64,000 nt of DNA from Pseudomonadales bacterium (GTDB lineage: Bacteria; Pseudomonadota; Gammaproteobacteria; Pseudomonadales; UBA7239): the NCBI GenBank assembly GCA_041395665.1, contig JAWLAB010000003.1, positions 1 to 64,000 of the forward strand. The letters run 5' to 3'. Both the position numbers and the translations under genes were made by a program. This document shows, piece by piece, positions 1 through 7,287 of this stretch; position 1 is the stretch's first letter, and the number at the start of each line of letters is the position of its first letter. Under the pieces are notes generated by a model. It ran no database searches and was not told where the DNA came from. It saw only the letters and a list, made by a program, of their open reading frames with translations.

Positions 1-224
1 CGGGTGTGTTGGGCGGAACAGATTCTTTCGCACAAGCCACGCGTTCTGTTCAGGGTGCGGATAACTGGGGCGTGGGTGTGAATTGGTATCCCAACAACAA
101 TTTGCGCGTTTCATTGGATTACGAAAACACCGCATTTGATTGGGGTGGTGGTGGCACATCACTCAATCCACAAGATCGTGATGCTGAGCGCGTGTTGTTA
201 GGGCGCGTTCAAGTTTCATTCTGA
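1..224 (+). CDS. Phosphate-selective porin O/P family, C-terminal end (partial)
   Basis: Only the last ~74 codons are in the window; the gene begins upstream of base 1. The visible part is a run of alternating amphipathic strands (VGVNWYPNNNLRVSLDYE, then an Asp/Arg turn and ERVLLGRVQVSF) and it ends in Phe, the usual C-terminal outer-membrane beta-barrel sorting signal. The NWYPNNNLRVSLDYE pattern resembles the last strands of OprO/OprP-type porins. It sits 57 bp before a sulfate-binding protein gene on the same strand with no clear terminator between them, so it may feed anions to that importer. That link is inference, and the substrate cannot be read from this fragment. Confidence 0.7.
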   Translation, partial: GVLGGTDSFAQATRSVQGADNWGVGVNWYPNNNLRVSLDYENTAFDWGGGGTSLNPQDRDAERVLLGRVQVSF

Positions 225-281
225 AATTCGTTTATCCAAACCATTTTTTAAAACTTATTTTCTAAAAAGAGGAATACAGTC

Positions 282-1292
282 ATGAAAACTTCATTCACAT
301 TAAAAAACCTGTTGGTTGTTTTTACGGCAGGATTACTGACTACGAGTGCCTTGGCAAAAGACATTACTCTGCTCAATGTGTCTTACGACCCAACGCGCGA
401 GCTGTATGTCGAGTACAACAAGGCATTCGGTAAATACTGGAAAGAAAAAACCGGCGACACGGTGACGATCAATCAATCACACGGCGGTGGTGGCAAGCAG
501 GTTCGTGCGGTGATCGACGGTTTGGAAGGTGATGTGGTGACGCAGGCACTGTCTTACGATGTCGATCAGTTGCACGAAAAAGCCAAGTTGATTCCCAAAG
601 ATTGGCAGTCGCGCTTGGCGAACAACAGCGCGCCGTATCTTTCCACCATGGTGTTTGTGGTGCGCAAAGGCAATCCCAAAAATATTCACGATTGGAATGA
701 TGTTGTGAAACCAGGGGTTGGTGTGGTGACACCCAATCCGAAAACATCGGGTGGTGCGCGCTATAACTATTTGGCTGCTTGGGGTTATGCGCTAAAGCAC
801 AACAACAATGATGCTGCGGCAGCGAAAGATTTTGTGAGAAAACTGTACAGAAATGTTTCCGTGTTGGATTCCGGCGCGCGTGGTGCAACGACCACCTTTC
901 TTGAACGCGGTGTGGGCGATGTATTGCTGACTTGGGAAAATGAGGCATTCCTAGCGTTAAAAGAGCAAGGGCCGGACAAAATTGAAATCGTTGTGCCGAG
1001 CTATTCCATTCTCGCTGAACCACCCGTGACGGTAGTCGATAAGTTTGCCAACAAGCACGGCACGGCCGAGGTGGCGAAGGCTTATTTGGAATACCTGTAT
1101 TCACCGGAAGGTCAGGAAATAGCGGCGAAGAATTACTACCGCCCAAGCGACAAAGCCGTGGCCGCCAAGTACGCCGCGCAGTTTCCGAATCTCGAGTTAT
1201 TTACCATTGATAGCGTGTTTGGCGGCTGGCAGAAAGCGCAGAAAGATCACTTCAGTGATGGCGGCACCTTTGACCAAATCTACGGCAAGTAA
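282..1292 (+). CDS. sbp: Sulfate ABC transporter, periplasmic sulfate-binding protein
   Basis: Periplasmic binding protein that captures sulfate (or thiosulfate) and hands it to the CysTW permease. The 336-aa product has a Sec signal peptide with cleavage expected after about residue 25 (TTSALA-KD). It then shows the family features: LLNVSYDPTRELY near the mature N-terminus, the glycine-rich sulfate-contact segment SHGGGGKQVRAV, and the TWENEAFLAL and YLYSPEGQEIAAKNYYRP stretches. Length is typical of Sbp/CysP. The ATG at 282 follows an AGAGGA ribosome site. It is first in a sbp-cysT-cysW-cysA operon with short gaps. Sbp and CysP are hard to separate by eye, so the symbol is a family-level call. 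Confidence 0.93.
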   Translation: MKTSFTLKNLLVVFTAGLLTTSALAKDITLLNVSYDPTRELYVEYNKAFGKYWKEKTGDTVTINQSHGGGGKQVRAVIDGLEGDVVTQALSYDVDQLHEKAKLIPKDWQSRLANNSAPYLSTMVFVVRKGNPKNIHDWNDVVKPGVGVVTPNPKTSGGARYNYLAAWGYALKHNNNDAAAAKDFVRKLYRNVSVLDSGARGATTTFLERGVGDVLLTWENEAFLALKEQGPDKIEIVVPSYSILAEPPVTVVDKFANKHGTAEVAKAYLEYLYSPEGQEIAAKNYYRPSDKAVAAKYAAQFPNLELFTIDSVFGGWQKAQKDHFSDGGTFDQIYGK

Positions 1293-1314
1293 TCGTGTGC
1301 TTTGAGAGTCTGTT

Positions 1315-2148
1315 ATGAAACTGTTGCGATCGACATCCGTGTTGCCTGGCTTCGGTCCGGCACTCGGCTACACGGTGTTCTGGCTCAGCTTGATTGTATT
1401 GATTCCGCTGTCGGCGGCATTCATCAAAACATTTGAACTGAGCTGGGGCGAATTTTGGGAAGTGGTAACGGCGCCGCGCGTGTTGGCCTCATATCGATTG
1501 TCTTTTGGTGCATCGCTGATTGGCGCTTTGCTCAATGTTTTTTTCGGTTTGATCGTGGCTTGGGTGTTAGTGCGCTACCAGTTTGCGGGGAAGAAAGTGG
1601 TGGATGCCTTGGTGGATTTGCCCTTTGCACTGCCAACGGCGGTTGCGGGTATTACTTTATCCGCGTTGTATGCCAGCAATGGTTGGGTCGGTTCGCTGTT
1701 AGAGCCCTATGGCATCAAAGTGGCTTATACGCCGCTGGGTATCGTGGTGGCACTGACATTTATCGGCCTGCCGTTTGTCGTGCGCACGGTGCAGCCTGTG
1801 TTGGAAGATTTGGAAGGCGAAGTGGAGGAGGCCGCGGCCAGTTTGGGCGCTTCTCGTTGGCAGACATTCGCACGCATTCTGGTGCCAGCACTGACCCCTG
1901 CGTTACTGACCGGGTTTGCGTTGGCGTTTGCGCGCGCAGTGGGCGAGTACGGCTCTGTGATTTTTATTGCCGGCAATATTCCGTTGGTTTCAGAGATCAC
2001 GCCGCTGTTGATTATCACTAAGTTGGAGCAGTACGAGTACAGCCACGCCACGGCGATTGCCAGTGTGATGTTGCTGATTTCGTTTGCACTGCTGCTGATT
2101 ATTAATTTATTGCAATGGTGGAGTAGTCATCGTCATGCTCACAAATAA
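1315..2148 (+). CDS. cysT: Sulfate ABC transporter permease CysT
   Basis: Inner-membrane permease subunit (also called CysU) of the sulfate/thiosulfate importer; it forms the channel with CysW. The 277-aa product has about six hydrophobic spans. The cytoplasmic EAA loop (EEAAASLGASRWQTFARILVP, starting near residue 171) is the docking site for the ATPase. The DLPFALPTAVAGITLSALY stretch is typical of CysT. The gene starts 22 bp after the binding protein and its last 14 bases overlap cysW, implying translational coupling. Confidence 0.95.
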   Translation: MKLLRSTSVLPGFGPALGYTVFWLSLIVLIPLSAAFIKTFELSWGEFWEVVTAPRVLASYRLSFGASLIGALLNVFFGLIVAWVLVRYQFAGKKVVDALVDLPFALPTAVAGITLSALYASNGWVGSLLEPYGIKVAYTPLGIVVALTFIGLPFVVRTVQPVLEDLEGEVEEAAASLGASRWQTFARILVPALTPALLTGFALAFARAVGEYGSVIFIAGNIPLVSEITPLLIITKLEQYEYSHATAIASVMLLISFALLLIINLLQWWSSHRHAHK

Positions 2149-3001
2149 TCGTAAAAGTATCGCGACGACAGAAGCACCTTGGCTGCGCCGTTTGTTAATT
2201 GGTATTGCATTGTTTTGGCTGGCGCTGTTTCTGCTGCTGCCGTTGGTCTCTATTTTTACTGAAGCCTTAAACAAAGGTTGGCTTACATATTTGGCAGCAT
2301 TTGAAGATGAGAATGCGTGGGCTGCCATTCGTTTAACGCTGCTTGCGGCGGTTATTTCTGTGCCGCTCAATTTGGTTTTTGGTGTGGCGGCGGCGTGGGT
2401 GATTGCACGGTTTGATTTTCGCGGCAAAAGTATTTTGCTCACGCTGATTGATTTGCCGTTTGCGGTGTCGCCGGTCATTGCTGGTTTGATCTATGTTTTG
2501 GTGTTTGGTTTGCAGGGTTTGTTGGGTGAGTGGCTGTCTGATCGAGATTTGAAAGTGATTTTTGCAGTGCCTGGCATTGTACTGGCGACACTGTTTGTGA
2601 CATTTCCTTTTGTCGCCCGAGAGCTAATTCCGCTGATGCAAGCGCAGGGAAAAGATGAAGAAGAAGCGGCGATTGTATTGGGTGCATCCGGTTGGCAAAT
2701 GTTTTGGCGTGTCACCCTGCCCAACATTAAATGGGGTTTGTTGTACGGCGTGATTTTGTCGAACGCGCGCGCAATGGGTGAATTCGGTGCTGTGTCGGTG
2801 GTGTCCGGTCATATTCGAGGCGTTACCAACACGCTGCCCCTGCATGTGGAAGTGCTCTACAACGAGTACAACCATGTCGCTGCTTTTGCGTGTGCATCTG
2901 TATTGGCAATGTTGGCTTTAGTTACGCTGGTGTTGAAAACTTTTGTTGAATGGAAAGTGCAACAAAACAGTGTGTTGTCACAGCAAGAATTAAAAGAGTG
3001 A
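2135..3001 (+). CDS. cysW: Sulfate ABC transporter permease CysW
   Basis: Second inner-membrane permease of the sulfate importer, partner of CysT. The 288-aa product has six predicted membrane spans, DLPFAVSPVIAGLIYVL in the core, and an EAA loop (EEEAAIVLGASGWQMFWRVTLP) for contact with CysA. The ARAMGEFGAVSVVSGHIRG segment is strongly CysW-like. It overlaps cysT by 14 bp and is followed 7 bp later by cysA. Confidence 0.95.
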   Translation: MLTNNRKSIATTEAPWLRRLLIGIALFWLALFLLLPLVSIFTEALNKGWLTYLAAFEDENAWAAIRLTLLAAVISVPLNLVFGVAAAWVIARFDFRGKSILLTLIDLPFAVSPVIAGLIYVLVFGLQGLLGEWLSDRDLKVIFAVPGIVLATLFVTFPFVARELIPLMQAQGKDEEEAAIVLGASGWQMFWRVTLPNIKWGLLYGVILSNARAMGEFGAVSVVSGHIRGVTNTLPLHVEVLYNEYNHVAAFACASVLAMLALVTLVLKTFVEWKVQQNSVLSQQELKE

Positions 3002-3008
3002 GGTCGTT

Positions 3009-4100
3009 ATGAGTATAGAAATTCGCAATGTCACCAAACGGTTTGGTGATTTTAGGGCGTTGGATAATGTGTCGCTGGATGTGCCTACTGGTGAATTGGT
3101 TGCGTTACTGGGGCCATCAGGCTGCGGTAAAACTTCACTGCTGCGCATTATTGCCGGCATGGAAACACCCAATGATGGCAGTATTCATTTTCACGGTGCA
3201 GACACCACGGATACGCATGTGCGTGAACGACAAGTTGGGTTCGTGTTTCAACATTATGCGCTGTTTCGTCACATGACGGTGTTTGAAAATGTTGCGTTTG
3301 GTTTGCGTGTGCGTCCGAAAAAAACGCGTCCTGTCGAAGCAGAAATTCGTCGCCGTGTTCATGAGTTGCTGCAATTGGTGCAATTGGATTGGTTGGCGGA
3401 TCGTTATCCACCTCAATTATCTGGTGGCCAGCGTCAGCGGATTGCTTTGGCGCGAGCATTGGCGGTTGAACCGAAAGTTTTATTGCTTGATGAGCCTTTT
3501 GGTGCGCTGGATGCCAATGTGCGCAAAGAGTTGCGAAGATGGTTGCGGCGATTGCACGACGAGCTGCATATCACCAGTGTTTTTGTGACACACGATCAAG
3601 AAGAAGCGTTGGAAGTGGCAGATCGCATTGTTGTGATGAATAAAGGTAAGGTGGAGCAAATTGGCAAGCCGGAACAAATTTATGATGAACCTGCATCGCC
3701 CTTTGTTTATCAATTTATTGGCAATGTGAATGTGTTTCATAGTCGTGTGCGTGACGGTTTTGCTCGTATCGGTGCCGCTGATGTGGAGGTAGAAGAACAT
3801 CGTCATGTTGAAGATGCGCATGCCACTGCGTATGTGCGGCCACACGATATCGAAATACAGCGCGAGCCTGGCAACAACGCTGCTTTTCCTGTGACGGTGG
3901 CGCGCATCAACATGATCGGTTCTGTGGTGCGTTTGGCGTTGCATCGCGAAGATGATTCAGAAGAAATTGAAGCTGAATTGTCGCGTGATCGTTTTCGTCA
4001 ATTGGCTTTGCAGGAGGGGGAGTCCGTATGGGTGAGGCCACTGGCAGCGCGCGTGTTTCTTGATAAGAAAATACGCAATGAAAATTTAGGTGTGTCATGA
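3009..4100 (+). CDS. cysA: Sulfate ABC transporter ATP-binding protein CysA
   Basis: ATPase that powers sulfate/thiosulfate import through CysTW. The 363-aa product has Walker A GPSGCGKT (residues 35-42), the Q-loop, signature LSGGQRQR (near 136), Walker B LLLDEP and the switch His in VFVTHDQEEALEVADR. A C-terminal regulatory region of about 120 residues (YVRPHDIEI onward) is of the TOBE/CysA type. Length matches CysA. It is last in the operon and runs convergently toward a minus-strand dioxygenase gene. Cys-type importers are usually switched on by CysB during sulfur limitation; I could not identify a CysB site. Confidence 0.95.
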   Translation: MSIEIRNVTKRFGDFRALDNVSLDVPTGELVALLGPSGCGKTSLLRIIAGMETPNDGSIHFHGADTTDTHVRERQVGFVFQHYALFRHMTVFENVAFGLRVRPKKTRPVEAEIRRRVHELLQLVQLDWLADRYPPQLSGGQRQRIALARALAVEPKVLLLDEPFGALDANVRKELRRWLRRLHDELHITSVFVTHDQEEALEVADRIVVMNKGKVEQIGKPEQIYDEPASPFVYQFIGNVNVFHSRVRDGFARIGAADVEVEEHRHVEDAHATAYVRPHDIEIQREPGNNAAFPVTVARINMIGSVVRLALHREDDSEEIEAELSRDRFRQLALQEGESVWVRPLAARVFLDKKIRNENLGVS

Positions 4101-4119
4101 ATCATTATGCAGCCGTACT

Positions 4120-4142
4120 ACTTATTTTTTGTATAAGTTTTT
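4120..4142. terminator. Weak bidirectional terminator-like hairpin between convergent genes
   Basis: ACTTAT (4120-4125) and ATAAGT (4133-4138) form a 6-bp A/T stem around a T-rich loop, with T residues after it on the plus strand. It lies in the 40-bp gap between the stops of cysA and the convergent dioxygenase gene. The stem is short and lacks G/C pairs, so termination here is a guess from position. Confidence 0.35.
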
Positions 4143-5168
4143 AGAACAACATAGGAATTTGATTGTGCGCACTGGCACTGGCAGAAAAAAACCAGCACTC
4201 AATCGCGTAGCGTCTGCCTGTAATGGTTGGCGACCACGCTGTGCGATGCAAATTCATGTGATCAAAAAATAATGCATCGCCCGCTTTGAAGGCAGGGCGC
4301 ACCCAAGGCGTGTCGCTAAAGTTTTTTTCTACATAAGGCGCACCGACCGTCCATTCAAAACGCGCGCCATCGGTGCCGGTTTGTACGATGTCGTCAAAGC
4401 GGCGCGGCACGATATCGATGCCGGGGTTGATGGAATCGCCGCCGCAATCGCTGAGTGCAATCCACAAATTCATGCTGCGCACTTCTTTGCCCATGAAAGC
4501 ACCGTCTTGATGCCAATCCGCTTCGCCTGCGATGGGGTCTACGCGGCGTAATACCCATTTTTTGACGGAGACACACGGCGCTTCGCCAAAAAAATCCGCT
4601 AAAAGGTTTTTCAAGCCAAGTGAGCGATACATCTCCATCACATCAAACAAACCGCGTGGTGAATCCGCTGCCCACACACCGCCCGTTTCTGCGATAAATT
4701 TTCTTCCCACGCCCAATTTGTGATGGGCGTTGAGAAATTCAGACGGCGAGTAGTAGGGATTGTTTTTGTCGATGGTTTCACCGGCGGCGCGACGATTGCG
4801 CAGTTCAACGGCGTTTTCGATGTCATCGCGCAAAGTGGCAAGCATGGTTTTGGCACTAAATCGCGCACCAACAATGCGCCGTGCTGCATCACACCAGCAG
4901 CTAGTTTTTCTGCATCCAGTTGCGACATCGAGATTTCAGGGATGCCGCCGACATTGTTGTCAAAAGCGATATTTTTTGTGGTGGGAGGCCAAGCTGTTGT
5001 GGATGGTGGCCAAGTGCTGTGTGCGAACCCCTGCGCGCGCAGATCAATCAATTGCTTTTCGATGGCGGCATCGGCTTGTGCGCGATTCTGTGCAGACAGC
5101 AGCTCAATCGCTTCGTGCCATTGCCCGTTGCGAACGAGTTCTTCTGCTGTCTGTGGTTGGCGCGTCAT
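4141..5168 (-). pseudogene. Phytanoyl-CoA dioxygenase (PhyH)-family protein, frameshifted
   Basis: Fe(II)/2-oxoglutarate-dependent oxygenase family; the substrate is not known. The gene is split into two overlapping frames. The upstream frame (5168 down to about 4852) gives the N-terminus through GALLVRDLVPK. The downstream frame (from about 4847 to 4141) continues with MLATLRDDIENAVE and carries the iron ligands WHQDGAF (His and Asp two residues apart), a distal His in DHMNLHRTAW, and an Arg in TGRRYAIECWFF for 2-oxoglutarate. One extra base in the run of four T at 4848-4851 (A on the coding strand) fuses the frames as LVPKTMLATLRDD, giving about 342 residues. It lies 11 bp downstream of the luciferase-like gene on the same strand, probably one operon. 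It may be a sequencing error rather than a true pseudogene. Confidence 0.75.
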
Positions 5169-5179
5169 AGTACTGAATA

Positions 5180-6052
5180 CTAGAGAATATCGAGCAGGCG
5201 ATCTAGCTCGCTCAATTCATCGGTGGCAGAGCAGAGAAAAACTTCTTCGCAGCCCGTAGCCGCCATTTCTGCCAGCGTGTCTTTGATGCGGTGTTTGTCG
5301 AAGTTTTTCATGCTGTTGGCAACGGGGCGGGCGATGTTGTCGCCCAGAATTGCTAAGTAGTCGTAGACATAGCTTTTCATTTTTTCTTCGGCATCGTCGG
5401 CCAAGCAGTACCAGAAGCCACCAACTTTTTGCGGTGCATGTTCGCGGCCTGCGTTTTGCCACGCACTTTCCGCCATCTTAAAAAAGCCTGCAGTTTCTGC
5501 TGCAGAACCACCCATCGAAAAGGAATACACGCCGTCTGCCCAGTGCGCAGCACGTGCCATGGCTTTCGGCCCCATCACGCCAGCTAACAGCGGTGGGCCA
5601 CCGGCTTGCACAGGGGTAGGGCCAACGGGATCTGCGCCTGCAAACGGCGGCTTGCCTGCCCAGATATCTTTCATCACTGCTATGTGTTCGTCTTGGCGTT
5701 GGTGACGACGAGAAAAATCAGCGCCGACCGCGCGGTAATCCACTTCGCGCCCGCCGACACCAACCGTTACGGTGACGCGACCATTGGAGAGCAAATCAAG
5801 CGTGGCGATTTCTTTCGCTGCCCACACAGGCGAGTGCATAGGCAATACATACAGTGAAGGCACAATGCGCACGCGCTCAGTCACTGCGGCGGCAAAGGCC
5901 AGTGTGTTGCGCATTTCTAAGGTGTAGCCGGTGATGCGTTCGCCGCAAGACAAGCTGTGAAAAGGACCTTGTTCGATGTGTGCGCACCAATCAAGTATCG
6001 TGCGTCGTGTGATGGATTTTTTCATGTAGGGCAAACAGATGCTGATTTTCAT
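5180..6052 (-). CDS. LLM-class (luciferase-like) flavin-dependent oxidoreductase
   Basis: TIM-barrel oxidoreductase of the bacterial luciferase superfamily, using FMN or F420 on an unknown substrate. The 290-aa product starts MKISICLPYM and shows superfamily stretches: NTLAFAAAVTERVRIVPSLY, AAKEIATLDLLSNGRVTVTVGVGG, RRHQRQDEHIAVMKDIW and GPKAMARAAHWADGVYSFS. The ATG at 6052 follows a GGAGAG-like site (TAGGAGAG on the coding strand). The dioxygenase gene follows after 11 bp, which suggests that two oxidative enzymes act in one small pathway. That pathway cannot be named from the sequence. Confidence 0.85.
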   Translation of the reverse strand: MKISICLPYMKKSITRRTILDWCAHIEQGPFHSLSCGERITGYTLEMRNTLAFAAAVTERVRIVPSLYVLPMHSPVWAAKEIATLDLLSNGRVTVTVGVGGREVDYRAVGADFSRRHQRQDEHIAVMKDIWAGKPPFAGADPVGPTPVQAGGPPLLAGVMGPKAMARAAHWADGVYSFSMGGSAAETAGFFKMAESAWQNAGREHAPQKVGGFWYCLADDAEEKMKSYVYDYLAILGDNIARPVANSMKNFDKHRIKDTLAEMAATGCEEVFLCSATDELSELDRLLDIL

Positions 6053-6080
6053 GAAACTCTCCTATTGATGTGAGAAAAAA

Positions 6081-6776
6081 TTATTCTGGCAAGGTGTTGA
6101 TGTAACTTTTTCCGCCGAGTTGTTGCATGTTGCGTAGTATCCAGCGCTGTCTGCCGCGTAGGTAGCTGCTGGGTTTATCTGCTTGAAAACGGCGTGGGTT
6201 GGGCAGCACGACGGCGAGCAGGGCGGCTTCATTCGAAGATATTTTTTGGGCGCTTTTTTTGAAAAAAATCTGCGATGCTGCTTCAGCGCCGTAAATGCCG
6301 TCGCCTAATTCGATAATGTTTAAATATACTTCAAGAATGCGCTCTTTCGGCCATAGCAATTCAATCAAGAGCGTGAAATACACTTCCATGCCTTTGCGTA
6401 TCCAGTTGCGCCCCGTCCACAAAAAAAGATTTTTGGCGGTTTGTTGTGAGATGGTGGATGCGCCGCGCGTTTTTTTGTGCGTTTGATTGTAAACCGCCGC
6501 TTTTTCTATCGCGTTCCAATCAAAGCCATCGTGTTCGGCAAACAACTGATCTTCTGCTGCGACAACAGCAACACCTAACGCCGGTGTAATTTTTTCGAGC
6601 GGAACCCATTGATAGCGGCGTTGGTAGGGTTGATCAGAAAACCACGATTGCACACGGCGTTCCATCATCACGCCAGAGGTGAGTGGCGGTAGGAAACGCA
6701 ACAACAGCGTTAGAGCGACGGTGCTGATAAAAAAAATCAGCGCACAGCATCCTACAAAGGGCAGTAGGCGTTTCAT
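6081..6776 (-). CDS. mtgA: Monofunctional peptidoglycan glycosyltransferase
   Basis: Inner-membrane glycosyltransferase (GT51) that polymerises lipid II into glycan strands without a transpeptidase domain. The chosen start at 6776 (MKRLLPFVGCC) gives 231 aa with one N-terminal membrane anchor. A longer frame reaches 6887 but would run into the upstream lipoprotein gene. GT51 motifs present are AAEDQLFAEHDGFDW (catalytic Glu), RGASTISQQTAKNLFLW, RKGMEVYFTLLIELLWPKERILEVYLN and a LLAVVLPNPRRF-like end. It lies downstream of a TPR lipoprotein and PBP1b on the same strand, a coherent cell-wall cluster. Confidence 0.93.
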   Translation of the reverse strand: MKRLLPFVGCCALIFFISTVALTLLLRFLPPLTSGVMMERRVQSWFSDQPYQRRYQWVPLEKITPALGVAVVAAEDQLFAEHDGFDWNAIEKAAVYNQTHKKTRGASTISQQTAKNLFLWTGRNWIRKGMEVYFTLLIELLWPKERILEVYLNIIELGDGIYGAEAASQIFFKKSAQKISSNEAALLAVVLPNPRRFQADKPSSYLRGRQRWILRNMQQLGGKSYINTLPE

Positions 6777-6798
6777 TCGTGGCAAAACATGTGCCGCG

Positions 6799-7284
6799 TT
6801 ATTGCATGCGCATTTGCTGTAGATCGCGCTCGGTGGCTGGATCATCGCGTACCACAGACAAACCACGCGTTGCCATTTGGCGCGCATGAGTGCTGTCGCC
6901 GCGCTGCGAATAAATGCGCGAGAGTTCGAGGTAGGCGCGTGCTTCCTGTGGTGCTAAGGCTTGTGCGCGTTCAGCTAGCGTTTGTGCGCGGGCGTAATCC
7001 CCTTGTGCTCGCGCTTGCGCCGCTTCATTCAATAGATTGGCGGCGGCAGGGTTTTTGATGGGCTGCGGTTGGGCATCATCTGTTGCAGCTGGAGCTCCAG
7101 TGTCGTTTGCCTGCGTGTTTGAGTGCATTGTGTGACTGTGTGCGGGCGAGGATGCGGGCTGATTGATGTCTTCAATCGGGGCTTGTGTTTCTGTGCCATA
7201 CGGTTCCATGGCGCAACCGTTGAGCAGAAGAGCGCTCGACGCAAAACAACACAATAACCACGAGCGTTGGAAAGGCTTTTTCAT
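6799..7284 (-). CDS. TPR-containing lipoprotein next to PBP1b
   Basis: The 161-aa product begins with a lipoprotein signal peptide ending in lipobox LLNGC (Cys 24), so it is probably anchored in the outer or inner membrane facing the periplasm. A low-complexity linker of about 50 residues rich in Pro, Ala, Thr and Gln follows. The end holds about two tetratricopeptide helices (NEAAQARAQGDYARAQTLAE, then PQEARAYLELSRIYSQRGD). It sits 3 bp downstream of mrcB and 22 bp upstream of mtgA, so it could be an accessory scaffold for peptidoglycan synthases. That role is inferred from position. Confidence 0.75.
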   Translation of the reverse strand: MKKPFQRSWLLCCFASSALLLNGCAMEPYGTETQAPIEDINQPASSPAHSHTMHSNTQANDTGAPAATDDAQPQPIKNPAAANLLNEAAQARAQGDYARAQTLAERAQALAPQEARAYLELSRIYSQRGDSTHARQMATRGLSVVRDDPATERDLQQMRMQ

Positions 7285-7287
7285 TTT

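Noticed and set aside
469..1146. 225-codon minus-strand open frame opposite the sulfate-binding gene
   Set aside because: The plus strand there encodes a clear full-length binding protein; the minus frame gives a Pro/His/Ser-rich sequence with no recognisable fold.
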